DNA from: Comamonadaceae bacterium
GTDB taxonomy: Bacteria > Pseudomonadota > Gammaproteobacteria > Burkholderiales > Burkholderiaceae_C
Assembly: GCA_947458415.1 (NCBI GenBank)
Contig: CANGZG010000003.1
Coordinates: 1 to 29,424, forward strand
Direction of reading: 5' to 3'
Length of the DNA stretch: 29,424 nt
Shown here piece by piece: positions 7,349 to 15,728 of this stretch; the stretch's first letter is position 1; each line of letters begins with the position of its first letter. The position numbers and the translations under genes are program-made. The notes below the pieces were generated by a model that searched no databases, was not told where the DNA came from, and saw only the letters and a program-made list of their open reading frames with translations.

Positions 7349-10300
7349 TCAGGACTGCAATTGAAGATGCATTTCCTGCAACGAATAAACGTTGAGATTA
7401 TCAAGGTATTTCATGCCTTCCACGGCCGCCTCTGCGCCGGCAATGGTGGTGAACGTGGTGACACGCGCAAGCAATGAAGAAATACGGATCTGACGAGAGT
7501 CAGCGATGGCATTGCGGCGCTCTTCCACCGTGTTGATGACCAAAGCGATTTCATTGTTTTTGATCATGTCGACCACATGGGGTCTGCCTTCAGTGACTTT
7601 ATTGACGGCAACCACAGGCAATCCGGCTGCGGCAATGGCAGCGGCCGTGCCTTTGGTGGCCACCAACTCAAACCCGTGATCTACCAAGCGACGGGCTACT
7701 TCGACCGCACGGGCTTTGTCTGCGTTTTTGACGGTCAAGAAAACCTTGTTCACTGCATCGGTTGGCTGAGGCAGTTTGGTGCCAGCGCCCAATTGGCTCT
7801 TGACGAAAGCCTCACCGAAGGTCAAACCGATGCCCATGACTTCACCGGTCGATTTCATCTCGGGGCCCAGAATCGTGTCCACACCGGGGAATTTCACAAA
7901 GGGGAACACCGCTTCTTTGACACTGAAATAAGGCGGCAGTACCTCACGCACGATGCCTTGGGCACCCAAGGATTGCCCCACCATGCAACGCGCTGCCACT
8001 TTGGCCAATTGAATACCCGTGGCTTTGCTGACAAAAGGCACTGTGCGACTGGCTCTGGGGTTGACCTCCAGGACATAAATGACATCCGCACCGTCCATTT
8101 TTTGAATGGCGAATTGCACATTCATCAAACCAACGACGTTCAAACCGTGCGCCATTTCAGTGGTTTGACGCTTCAACTCTTGGATGGTTTGAGGCGACAG
8201 CGAATATGGCGGCAAAGAACAAGCCGAGTCGCCACTGTGCACGCCCGCCTGTTCAATGTGCTCCATCACACCACCAATGAACACTTGCTTGCCATCACAA
8301 ATGGCGTCAACGTCGCATTCAATGGCATCATTCAAAAAACGGTCTAACAACACCGGCGACTCGTGACTGACCTTGACCGCTTCGCGCATGTAGCGCTCAA
8401 GGTCACGTTGCTCATGGACAATTTCCATGGCCCGGCCACCCAACACATAGCTGGGTCGAACCACCAACGGATAACCCAATTGTTGGGCTTTCTCCAAAGC
8501 TTCTGCTTCAGTACGCGCAGTGGCATTCGGCGGTTGGCGCAAACCCAGGGTATGCAACATTTGCTGAAACCGCTCTCTGTCTTCAGCGGCATCGATCATG
8601 TCAGGACTGGTGCCGATGATGGGCACGCCTTCAGCCTCCAAACCCAGCGCCAATTTCAAAGGCGTTTGCCCGCCATATTGAACAATCACGCCGAAGGGCT
8701 TTTCTTTGTCCACAATTTCAAGCACATCCTCCAGCGTCAGCGGTTCGAAATACAAACGGTCGCTGGTGTCGTAGTCGGTGGACACCGTTTCGGGGTTGCA
8801 ATTGACCATGATGGTCTCGTAGCCATCCTCACGCATGGCCAACGCTGCATGTACACAGCAATAGTCAAACTCAATGCCTTGACCGATTCTGTTGGGACCA
8901 CCGCCCAGCACCATGATTTTTTTCTTGTCGGTCGGTGCCGCTTCGCACTCTTGATCGTAGGTCGAATACATGTACGCTGTGTTGGTGGCAAATTCTGCAG
9001 CACATGTGTCTACTCGCTTGAAAACCGGCCTGACGCCCATTTGCCAACGGGCTTGGCGAATGGCTTTTTCGGTGGTTTTGAGTTGCTTGGCTAAACGCCG
9101 ATCAGAAAAACCTTTTTGCTTTAACTGACGCATTTCGCTGGCCGAGATATCGGAGAGTTGATAACGCTCCAATTCCAACTCAATCTTCACAATTTCTTCG
9201 ATCTGCACCAAAAACCAAGGATCGATACGGGTCAGCGCAAACACCTCTTGCACAGACATGCCCATGGCAAATGCATCACCCACATACCAAATTCGCTCGG
9301 GACCAGGCTCGCCCAATTCCTTTTCAAGCACTTCGCGGTCTTGGGTTTTTTCATTCATGCCATCAACGCCAACTTCCAACCCGCGCAATGCTTTCTGAAA
9401 AGATTCTTGAAAGGTTCTGCCAATGGCCATGACCTCGCCCACCGACTTCATTTGCGTGGTCAATCGGCTGTCAGCCGTGGGAAATTTTTCAAAGGCAAAC
9501 CGAGGAATTTTGGTCACCACGTAATCAATGCTGGGCTCAAAGCTGGCAGGTGTGGCCCCGCCAGTGATGTCGTTTCGCAGCTCATCCAAAGTGAATCCAA
9601 CCGCCAACTTGGCCGCCACTTTCGCAATTGGAAAACCAGTGGCTTTGGAAGCAAGCGCCGAGGAACGCGACACGCGTGGGTTCATCTCAATCACCACCAT
9701 GCGCCCATCCACAGGGTTGATGGAAAACTGCACGTTGGAACCACCCGTATCGACACCGATTTCACGCAAAACCGCCAGGCTGGCGTTGCGCATGATTTGG
9801 TATTCCTTGTCGGTGAGCGTCTGCGCTGGCGCCACGGTGATCGAGTCACCGGTGTGAACACCCATGGGATCTAAATTTTCAATCGAGCAAACGATGATGC
9901 AGTTGTCGGCTTTGTCCCTGACCACTTCCATCTCATACTCTTTCCATCCCAGCAAAGATTCTTCAATCAGCAATTCACTGGTGGGTGAAGCCTCAAGGCC
10001 CCGTTTGCAAATGACTTCAAATTCTTCGGCGTTGTAGGCGATGCCGCCTCCGGTGCCGCCCAATGTGAAACTGGGTCGAATGACCACAGGAAAGCCCACG
10101 GTTTTTTGAACTGCCCATGCCTCATCCAAGCTGTGTGCAATGCCTGATCTGGCCGAACCCAAACCGATTTTCGTCATCGCATCTTTGAACTTCAAACGGT
10201 CTTCGGCTTTGTCAATCGCTTGGGGGGTGGCACCAATCAATTCAACAGGTTTGCCTGTGTTGGCGCCGGTGTATTTGTCCAAAACACCTTGGTGCCATAA

Positions 10301-10603
10301 ATCGAGGGCGCAATTGAGCGCGGTTTGTCCACCCATGGTTGGTAGTATCGCGTCAGGCTTTTCCTTGGCGATGATTTTTTCAACGGTTTTCCAAGTGATG
10401 GGTTCGATATAGGTGACATCTGCAGTGGCAGAGTCGGTCATGATGGTGGCTGGATTGCTGTTGATCAAGATGACTTTGTAGCCCTCTTCTCTCAAAGCTT
10501 TGCATGCTTGAACGCCCGAATAGTCAAATTCACACGCTTGACCAATCACAATCGGGCCAGCGCCAATCAACAAAATACTTTTGATGTCTGTACGTTTAGG
10601 CAT
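7349..10603 (-). CDS. carB: carbamoyl-phosphate synthase large subunit CarB
   Basis: CarB uses ammonia from CarA, bicarbonate and two ATP to make carbamoyl phosphate for arginine and pyrimidine synthesis. The protein is 1084 residues, close to the 1073 of E. coli. The N-terminal half starts SILLIGAGPIVIGQACEFDYSG, with ATP-grasp signatures VIRPSFTLGGTGGG and EMNPRVSRSSALASKATG. The oligomerisation segment follows, then the second half repeats the pattern with GGGPNRIGQGIEFDY, VVRPSYVLGGRAME and EVNPRASRTVPFVSKATG. The last 140 or so residues form the methylglyoxal-synthase-like allosteric domain (ATKGTAAAIAAAGLP, then VINTVE). It starts four bases after the carA stop, so the subunits are made from one message. 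Confidence 0.98.
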   Translation of the reverse strand: MPKRTDIKSILLIGAGPIVIGQACEFDYSGVQACKALREEGYKVILINSNPATIMTDSATADVTYIEPITWKTVEKIIAKEKPDAILPTMGGQTALNCALDLWHQGVLDKYTGANTGKPVELIGATPQAIDKAEDRLKFKDAMTKIGLGSARSGIAHSLDEAWAVQKTVGFPVVIRPSFTLGGTGGGIAYNAEEFEVICKRGLEASPTSELLIEESLLGWKEYEMEVVRDKADNCIIVCSIENLDPMGVHTGDSITVAPAQTLTDKEYQIMRNASLAVLREIGVDTGGSNVQFSINPVDGRMVVIEMNPRVSRSSALASKATGFPIAKVAAKLAVGFTLDELRNDITGGATPASFEPSIDYVVTKIPRFAFEKFPTADSRLTTQMKSVGEVMAIGRTFQESFQKALRGLEVGVDGMNEKTQDREVLEKELGEPGPERIWYVGDAFAMGMSVQEVFALTRIDPWFLVQIEEIVKIELELERYQLSDISASEMRQLKQKGFSDRRLAKQLKTTEKAIRQARWQMGVRPVFKRVDTCAAEFATNTAYMYSTYDQECEAAPTDKKKIMVLGGGPNRIGQGIEFDYCCVHAALAMREDGYETIMVNCNPETVSTDYDTSDRLYFEPLTLEDVLEIVDKEKPFGVIVQYGGQTPLKLALGLEAEGVPIIGTSPDMIDAAEDRERFQQMLHTLGLRQPPNATARTEAEALEKAQQLGYPLVVRPSYVLGGRAMEIVHEQRDLERYMREAVKVSHESPVLLDRFLNDAIECDVDAICDGKQVFIGGVMEHIEQAGVHSGDSACSLPPYSLSPQTIQELKRQTTEMAHGLNVVGLMNVQFAIQKMDGADVIYVLEVNPRASRTVPFVSKATGIQLAKVAARCMVGQSLGAQGIVREVLPPYFSVKEAVFPFVKFPGVDTILGPEMKSTGEVMGIGLTFGEAFVKSQLGAGTKLPQPTDAVNKVFLTVKNADKARAVEVARRLVDHGFELVATKGTAAAIAAAGLPVVAVNKVTEGRPHVVDMIKNNEIALVINTVEERRNAIADSRQIRISSLLARVTTFTTIAGAEAAVEGMKYLDNLNVYSLQEMHLQLQS

Positions 10604-10607
10604 GTGC

Positions 10608-11768
10608 TTACACCGTCATGGAATGGATGAACCGGTCAAACAAATAACCGATGTCGTGCGGGCCGGGAGACGCCTCTGGATGTCCTTGGAAGCCAAACGC
10701 ATGCTGACCCTTGACTTCGATGCCTTGCAAACTGCCATCGAACAAACTGACATGGGTTGCTTGCAAATGCGCAGGCAGAGATGCTTCATCCACAGCAAAA
10801 CCGTGGTTTTGACTGGTGATCGAAACCCTTGCCGTCGACAAATCTTTGACAGGGTGATTCGCACCGTGGTGCCCAAATTTCATTTTGTAGGTTTTGGCAC
10901 CGCAGGCCAGAGCCAGTATTTGGTGACCGAGACAAATGCCAAACAATGGCACTTTTCGATTCAACAACGTTTGCGTGGCTTCAATGGCGTAAGTGCAAGG
11001 GCCGGGGTCCCCTGGACCGTTAGACAAAAACACCCCATTGGGGTTCAATTTCAACACGTCTTCGGCACTGGTTTGGGCGGGCACCACTGTCACATCGCAA
11101 CCTCTTTGTGCCAGCATGCGCAAAATATTTTTCTTGATCCCAAAGTCAAACGCCACTACCTTGAACTGGGTTTGTGTGGCCTCGCCATAACCCTGACCCA
11201 ATCTCCATTCAGTTTGCGTCCATGCATAAGACTGCTCGACAGAGACTTTGGAAGCCAAATCCAGACCGCTCATGGAAGGGGCTGCTTTGGCTTGGGCAAT
11301 CGCTTGCTGTATGTCGTTTTCAGTGACGCGATGACCCATGGGAAAGGCATGAATGGCACCATTTTGTGCGCCATTTTCACGCAAATGACGGGTCAACATG
11401 CGGGTATCAATGTCTGAGATGGCCACTGTGCCGCTGGATTTCAAATAGGCTGATAAATCATCAGTGGCACGGAAATTTGAATGCGTGATGGGTAAATTTT
11501 TGATGATCAACCCGGCGGCATGAACGGCAGAAGACTCGTTGTCCTCTGAATTGACACCGTAATTGCCAATGTGGGAATACGTCAGGGTGACCAATTGTTG
11601 GTTGTAACTGGGGTCGCTCAGTATTTCCTGATAACCGGTCATGGAAGTATTGAAAACCACTTCACCGACAGTTTGTCCATTGTGTCCAATGGATTGCCCC
11701 ATGAATACCGTGCCGTCTGAAAGCGCCAAAATAGCGGGAGGACGATTTCCCTGAAGAGTCAAAAGCAC
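10608..11768 (-). CDS. carA: carbamoyl-phosphate synthase small subunit CarA
   Basis: CarA is the glutamine amidotransferase subunit that passes ammonia to CarB. The protein is 386 residues. The N-terminal domain begins PPAILALSDGTVFMGQSIG, and the class I glutaminase domain has the nucleophile Cys279 in LFGICLGHQILALACG with His363 and Glu365 in GFQGHPEASPGPHD. The start is GTG at 11768, chosen for the GGAGA about seven bases upstream and the fit to the family N-terminus; the next in-frame ATG (residue 23) would remove conserved sequence. The gene heads carA-carB-greA and is preceded by a structured leader and a consensus -10 box. Confidence 0.97.
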   Translation of the reverse strand: MLLTLQGNRPPAILALSDGTVFMGQSIGHNGQTVGEVVFNTSMTGYQEILSDPSYNQQLVTLTYSHIGNYGVNSEDNESSAVHAAGLIIKNLPITHSNFRATDDLSAYLKSSGTVAISDIDTRMLTRHLRENGAQNGAIHAFPMGHRVTENDIQQAIAQAKAAPSMSGLDLASKVSVEQSYAWTQTEWRLGQGYGEATQTQFKVVAFDFGIKKNILRMLAQRGCDVTVVPAQTSAEDVLKLNPNGVFLSNGPGDPGPCTYAIEATQTLLNRKVPLFGICLGHQILALACGAKTYKMKFGHHGANHPVKDLSTARVSITSQNHGFAVDEASLPAHLQATHVSLFDGSLQGIEVKGQHAFGFQGHPEASPGPHDIGYLFDRFIHSMTV

Positions 11769-11789
11769 TCAGATCTCCGAGATTCGGTG

Positions 11790-11864
11790 ACGCCCTTGAC
11801 GAAAGAGATGCACTCTCTTTGGATGTTATGCAAGGGGAATGGCTTTTTTTCGAGCGAAGGGCGT
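11790..11864 (-). promoter_or_regulatory. structured 5' leader of carAB (candidate cis-regulatory RNA)
   Basis: On the carA strand, ACGCCCTT (11864-11857) pairs perfectly with AAGGGCGT (11797-11790). Between them AAAGAGA (11820-11814) and TCTCTTT (11808-11802) form a seven-base-pair hairpin with a five-base loop. The Shine-Dalgarno region downstream reads ATCTCGGAGAT, so ATCTC in the 3' arm of the inner hairpin could instead pair with GAGAT over the ribosome binding site. There is no U-tract after the stems, so translational control fits better than an intrinsic terminator. What it senses cannot be read from the sequence; pyrimidines or arginine are the obvious candidates from pathway knowledge. 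Confidence 0.45.
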
Positions 11865-11886
11865 GCGGTTGATGTAGAAGTCAGCC

Positions 11887-11892
11887 ATTATA
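11887..11892 (-). promoter_or_regulatory. carA promoter -10 box
   Basis: The minus strand reads GGGGGATATAATGGCTGA, an exact TATAAT at 11892-11887. Transcription would start near 11880 and give a leader of roughly 110 bases before the GTG start of carA. I see no good -35 hexamer at 16-18 bases, so the promoter may be weak or activator-dependent. The box lies just after the stop of the upstream methyltransferase gene. Confidence 0.5.
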
Positions 11893-11917
11893 TCCCCCGC
11901 CTGTTGCGATCATTTCG

Positions 11918-12721
11918 CTATAGCTTCTCTGTGCGTTGAATGGCACTGGCATGCAAACAAATGGCCGCAGCAGCAGCCACATTCAGGGACTCTTGACCTC
12001 CTGGCTGCGCGATTCGAATTCGTTGGCAATTCCCTTCGAACCATCCGGCAGAGATCCCCTGACCCTCGTGCCCGAAAACCCACGCGCAGGGCCAAGGCAA
12101 GGGTTGATGGTGGTTGCGCTCATGCAAAAAAGTGCCCTGGTGAACATCGGTCACCAACACAGGCCATTTCAAAGCCAAGACATCTTTCACTGGCCACGAC
12201 TCATGCAACTTCAACCCAAAGTGCGCGCCCATCGCGGCGCGAACAACTTTGTGCGACCACAAGGACACCGTCCCTGGTGTGGTGATGATTTGTGTGAACC
12301 CGAATGCGGCTGCGCAACGCATCATGGAACCAGCATTGCCTGGGTCTTGAACCTGGTCCAACACCACCACGGCATCTAACGAACTTGGCGCCGTTGTGTC
12401 TGACAATTCGATACAGGCCAACACCCCGGTGGAGGAAGGCAATTGGCTCAAGTTCTGCATCAAGGGTTCTGTGATGGTCGTCACTTGATCGGCATGTTTG
12501 AGCCAATGGCTTGGCAGCGTCGACAACTTGCTGTCTTGCAAGACCAATTCTTTAAAGTGCCAACCATGCGCCAGGGCTGCATTGCATAAATGCTCTCCTT
12601 CCAGCCAAACAAGATGGGTTGTACGGTAAGACGCGTTGTCTTTCAAGGCGGCGCGCAAACGCTTGTAGTTGGCGTTGTCTTTGGAAGATATATGCTTTGA
12701 CAACACGTCAAGACACCTCAT
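11918..12721 (-). CDS. TrmH/SpoU-family RNA 2'-O-methyltransferase
   Basis: This is a SPOUT-superfamily enzyme that methylates a ribose in rRNA or tRNA; the exact target cannot be told from sequence alone. From the ATG at 12721 the protein is 267 residues. An N-terminal substrate-binding domain (LRAALKDNASYRTTHLVWLEG) is followed by the knotted catalytic domain with motif 1 LDQVQDPGNAGSMMRCAAAFG, motif 2 WVFGHEGQGIS and motif 3 RIAQPGGQESLNVAAAAAIC. The frame is open 91 codons further upstream, but that part lies within rnhB and is not family-like. The chosen start overlaps the rnhB end by 14 bases. The same position after rnhB is held by such a gene in related Burkholderiales. It resembles RlmB more than the tRNA enzymes, but I leave the symbol empty. 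Confidence 0.88.
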   Translation of the reverse strand: MRCLDVLSKHISSKDNANYKRLRAALKDNASYRTTHLVWLEGEHLCNAALAHGWHFKELVLQDSKLSTLPSHWLKHADQVTTITEPLMQNLSQLPSSTGVLACIELSDTTAPSSLDAVVVLDQVQDPGNAGSMMRCAAAFGFTQIITTPGTVSLWSHKVVRAAMGAHFGLKLHESWPVKDVLALKWPVLVTDVHQGTFLHERNHHQPLPWPCAWVFGHEGQGISAGWFEGNCQRIRIAQPGGQESLNVAAAAAICLHASAIQRTEKL

Positions 12722-13343
12722 CGTTTTGATGAAGCCATTTCGCGACCGGCGCAAAGCTTTTGCGATGCCAGTGGGTAGGACCAAACTTGGACAACGCTGA
12801 CAAATGCGCTGCGGTGCCATAGCCTTTATGTTTTGCAAACCCATACTGTGGAAATTCTTCGTCGATGGACTCGCACCATCTGTCGCGCTCCACCTTTGCC
12901 AAAATGGAAGCGGCTGAGATGCTGGGTACTTTGGCATCTCCCTTGACAATGGCCTCCGCCAACATGTCCAAGACAGGTATGCGGTTGCCATCAATCAATG
13001 CTTTGCCTGGCTTTAAGCGCAAACCTTTGACTGCACGTTGCATCGCCAACAGGGTGGCTTGCAAAATATTCAAGCGATCGATTTCCTCGACAGATGCCTG
13101 TGCCACACAAAAGGCAATCGCGTTGGCTTTGACATGGTCATACAAATGCTGTCGCTGCTTGGCGCTGAGTTTCTTGGAGTCCGCCAACCCGGGGTTGGGT
13201 ACCAAATCATCCAAGATGACCGCCGCCGCAAACACCGGTCCAGCCAAAGGCCCTCGGCCAGCCTCATCCACCCCGGCAATCAACGTGGGGGCATCCCAAT
13301 TCAAAGGGGCTTGTTTAACGAGCAAGGATTTTTTCGATGGCAT
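12708..13343 (-). CDS. rnhB: ribonuclease HII
   Basis: RNase HII cuts the RNA strand of RNA-DNA hybrids, including single ribonucleotides misplaced in DNA. From the ATG at 13343 the protein is 211 residues, the usual size. The catalytic signature GVDEAGRGPLAGPV is at 24-37 with Asp26 and Glu27 as metal ligands. DSKKLSAKQR and LIDGN follow, then ASILAKVERD with the Tyr-Gly of HKGYGTAAH. A further in-frame ATG at 13382 lies deeper inside lpxB and would add 13 residues without family support. The chosen start overlaps the lpxB end by 29 bases, so rnhB belongs to the lipid A gene transcript, as in most proteobacteria. Confidence 0.95.
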   Translation of the reverse strand: MPSKKSLLVKQAPLNWDAPTLIAGVDEAGRGPLAGPVFAAAVILDDLVPNPGLADSKKLSAKQRQHLYDHVKANAIAFCVAQASVEEIDRLNILQATLLAMQRAVKGLRLKPGKALIDGNRIPVLDMLAEAIVKGDAKVPSISAASILAKVERDRWCESIDEEFPQYGFAKHKGYGTAAHLSALSKFGPTHWHRKSFAPVAKWLHQNDEVS

Positions 13344-14460
13344 GCGCCGCAATGCTTGCTGTGTCGGCACGCAAGCTCTCATGAAGTTGAGAAAAGGTTG
13401 CTTTGAGTTCAGCCACGCGTGTGGGGTCGTTCAACCATTCCAACACACTGTTCGCGATGGCTTTCGGGGTGGCCTGCGCTTGTATCAACTCAGGCACGAC
13501 AAAATCTCCGCAAAGAATGTTGGGCAAACCTACCCACGGTTGCAATCTTTTTCTTTGAGTGATGTACCAGGTCAACCAAGGCATGGCATAGGAAATCACC
13601 ATGGGACATTTGAACAACGCTGTCTCCAAAGTGGCGGTGCCACTGGTGACCATGGCGACATCTGCACTGGCCATGACGTGATGGCTTTGCCCTTCGATGA
13701 CCTTCAAATGCATGATGTTGGGAAATTGGGCCACGTAGGCGTTCACCAATTCCATCATGCCTGGCGCGACCGGAAGCACCGGGATCAAATGAGGGTGTGA
13801 TTGTTGAAGGATTTCAACCGCAGCCAAAAAACGGGGGGTCATTTGGTGGATTTCATCTCGCCTGCTGCCAGGCAGCACGGCGACCACCAGATCGCTGACT
13901 GACAAACCCAAATGCATTCTTGCACCAACCTTGTCAGGCACAGCGGGAATGAAATTGGCGATGGGATGGCCGACAAAGGTCGCGTCAACGCCGTGATTTT
14001 CAAGCAATGCTTTTTCAAAAGGAAATATACACAGCACATGGTCCACACTGGCGCGAATTTTTTTGATTCTCTCGAAACGCCAAGCCCAAATCGAGGGACA
14101 CACATATTGGATTGTCGGAATACCATTGGCACGCAGATCACAAGCCAGGTCTAAATTGAAATCTGGCGCGTCGACCCCGATGAACACATCGGGGGGAGAT
14201 GCCAATAACCTGGTCTTGAGTGCTTTTCGAATAGCTACGATTTCTTTGTAATGCTTGATCACTTCGACGTAGCCGCGAACAGACAATTTCTCCATGGGCC
14301 ACCATGAATCCATGCCACCTTTGACCATGGCTGGGCCACCAATCCCGACCAACGACACAGTTGGCCAAGTGCGCTTCAATCCAGGAATCAAAATGGAGGC
14401 GAGCAGATCACCAGATGACTCGCCAGCGACCATGGCGATGTGTGAAATGGCGGCGCTCAT
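13315..14460 (-). CDS. lpxB: lipid-A-disaccharide synthase LpxB
   Basis: LpxB joins UDP-2,3-diacylglucosamine to lipid X at the inner membrane face to make the lipid A disaccharide. The protein is 381 residues, as usual for this GT19 glycosyltransferase. The start IAMVAGESSGDLLAS (8-22) and the GVDAPDFN motif (95-102) containing the catalytic aspartate are intact. QYVCPSIWAWRFERIKKI, FPFEKALLENHGVDATFVGHP, LPGSRRDEI (196-204) and the donor-site TSGTATLETALF all follow in the expected order. The ATG at 14460 is 20 bases after the lpxA stop. Gene order lpxD-fabZ-lpxA-lpxB-rnhB is the classical one. Confidence 0.97.
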   Translation of the reverse strand: MSAAISHIAMVAGESSGDLLASILIPGLKRTWPTVSLVGIGGPAMVKGGMDSWWPMEKLSVRGYVEVIKHYKEIVAIRKALKTRLLASPPDVFIGVDAPDFNLDLACDLRANGIPTIQYVCPSIWAWRFERIKKIRASVDHVLCIFPFEKALLENHGVDATFVGHPIANFIPAVPDKVGARMHLGLSVSDLVVAVLPGSRRDEIHQMTPRFLAAVEILQQSHPHLIPVLPVAPGMMELVNAYVAQFPNIMHLKVIEGQSHHVMASADVAMVTSGTATLETALFKCPMVISYAMPWLTWYITQRKRLQPWVGLPNILCGDFVVPELIQAQATPKAIANSVLEWLNDPTRVAELKATFSQLHESLRADTASIAAHAIEKILAR

Positions 14461-14480
14461 TCAACGAATGTCATGGTGTG

Positions 14481-15275
14481 TCAGCGAATGATGCCACGCG
14501 ATGGTGAAGCAGACAACAAGAACGAAGACATCAAGTCCACCACCGTTGTCAATGACCCATCCTCTTTAGACATGGCTTGAATCTGCTCAATGGACTGAGC
14601 GAGAGGTAAACCATCGCGGTACAACACTTTGTGCATTTGCTTGACTGCTTGTATTTGATTGGCAAGAAACCCGCGACGCTTGAGGCCCTCGTAATTCATG
14701 GACCTGACATGGGCAGGTTGACCCTGGCACATGGCAAAGGGAGGCAAATCCGCAAACAACAGAGAATTCATCGCCGTGAAACTGTGCGCACCTATGCGAC
14801 AGAATTGATGAACCACGGTGAACCCACCCAAGATGGCCCAATCACCGACTTCCACATGGCCTGCCAACTGCGTGCTGTTGGCAAATATGGTGTGGTTACC
14901 CACTTGACAATCGTGCGCCAGATGCACATAAGCCATCATCCAGTTGTCGTTGCCTAAACGGGTCACCGCTTTGTCATTGGCCGTCCCAATGTTGAAGGTA
15001 CAAAACTCGCGAATGGTATTTCTGTCTCCAATCACCAGCTCACAAGGCTCACCCGCGTACTTTTTGTCTTGCGGGACCGCTCCCAATGAATTGAATTGGA
15101 AAATGCGGTTGTCTAAGCCAATGGTGGTGTGGCCCTCAATCACGCAGTGAGAACCGATGGATGTGCCAGCACCCACGCGAACATGCGGCCCGATCGTGGT
15201 GTATGGACCCACGGTGACTGAGCTGTCAAGCTCGGCACCTGCATCAACCAAGGCAGTCGGATGTATCTTGACCAT
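14481..15275 (-). CDS. lpxA: UDP-N-acetylglucosamine O-acyltransferase LpxA
   Basis: LpxA transfers a 3-hydroxyacyl chain from ACP to the 3-OH of UDP-GlcNAc, the first step of lipid A. From the ATG at 15275 the protein is 264 residues. It is a left-handed beta-helix of hexapeptide repeats (IHPTALVDAGAEL onwards) with catalytic His121 in HLAHDC. Met169 in HSFTAM aligns with Gly173 of E. coli LpxA, the acyl-chain ruler; Pseudomonas aeruginosa also has Met there and uses C10 chains. The C-terminal helical part begins EGLKRRGF. A TTG at 15284 overlapping the fabZ stop would add three residues; I prefer the ATG because relatives start close to the IHPTA motif. Confidence 0.96.
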   Translation of the reverse strand: MVKIHPTALVDAGAELDSSVTVGPYTTIGPHVRVGAGTSIGSHCVIEGHTTIGLDNRIFQFNSLGAVPQDKKYAGEPCELVIGDRNTIREFCTFNIGTANDKAVTRLGNDNWMMAYVHLAHDCQVGNHTIFANSTQLAGHVEVGDWAILGGFTVVHQFCRIGAHSFTAMNSLLFADLPPFAMCQGQPAHVRSMNYEGLKRRGFLANQIQAVKQMHKVLYRDGLPLAQSIEQIQAMSKEDGSLTTVVDLMSSFLLSASPSRGIIR

Positions 15276-15280
15276 GGAAT

Positions 15281-15718
15281 TCAATCAATGCGGCGCATGG
15301 TGCACATCAACTCGGCCTCGACTGCCAATTCTTCTTGAACCATGGCTTTGGCTTTGAATTTGAAAATACCCGCTTTCATGCGATCAATTTCAACTTTCAA
15401 GATGAGTGCATCGCCTGGCTCGACAGGACGCTTGAACCGCGCAGAATCGATTCCTGCAAAGTAATAAACCACCTTGTCATCCGGCACCATGTCCAACGCG
15501 TGAAAAGAAAGCAAAGCAGCTGCCTGCGCCAAAGCCTCCAGCATCATCACACCGGGCATCACCGGGCGATGCGGAAAATGGCCTGTGAAATAAGGTTCGT
15601 TCATGGTGACATTTTTCAAAGCCACAATGGATTTGCCTTTGTCAATTTCCAGCACCCTGTCCACCAAAAGAAAAGGGTAGCGGTGTGGCAACAGTTTCAA
15701 TATTTGGTGGATGTCCAT
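15281..15718 (-). CDS. fabZ: 3-hydroxyacyl-ACP dehydratase FabZ
   Basis: FabZ dehydrates 3-hydroxyacyl-ACP in fatty-acid elongation and competes with LpxA and LpxD for that substrate. The protein is 145 residues with a hot-dog fold. His47 in YFTGHFPHRPVMPG and Glu61 in MMLEALAQA are the catalytic pair. The start MDIHQILKLLPHRYPFLLVDRV is typical. The ATG at 15718 lies ten bases after the lpxD stop, and the stop is five bases before the lpxA ATG. The compact spacing indicates one transcript and keeps dehydratase and acyltransferase synthesis linked. Confidence 0.97.
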   Translation of the reverse strand: MDIHQILKLLPHRYPFLLVDRVLEIDKGKSIVALKNVTMNEPYFTGHFPHRPVMPGVMMLEALAQAAALLSFHALDMVPDDKVVYYFAGIDSARFKRPVEPGDALILKVEIDRMKAGIFKFKAKAMVQEELAVEAELMCTMRRID

Positions 15719-15728
15719 GTGAAAGCCT

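Noticed and set aside
7577..9874. Long plus-strand frames opposite carB (7577-8347, 8363-9094, 9158-9874)
   Set aside because: All are shadows of the carB coding sequence without start signals or family motifs.
12722..12994. 91 extra N-terminal codons for the RNA methyltransferase
   Set aside because: They overlap rnhB in another frame and have no similarity to the SpoU family; the ATG at 12721 gives a normal length.
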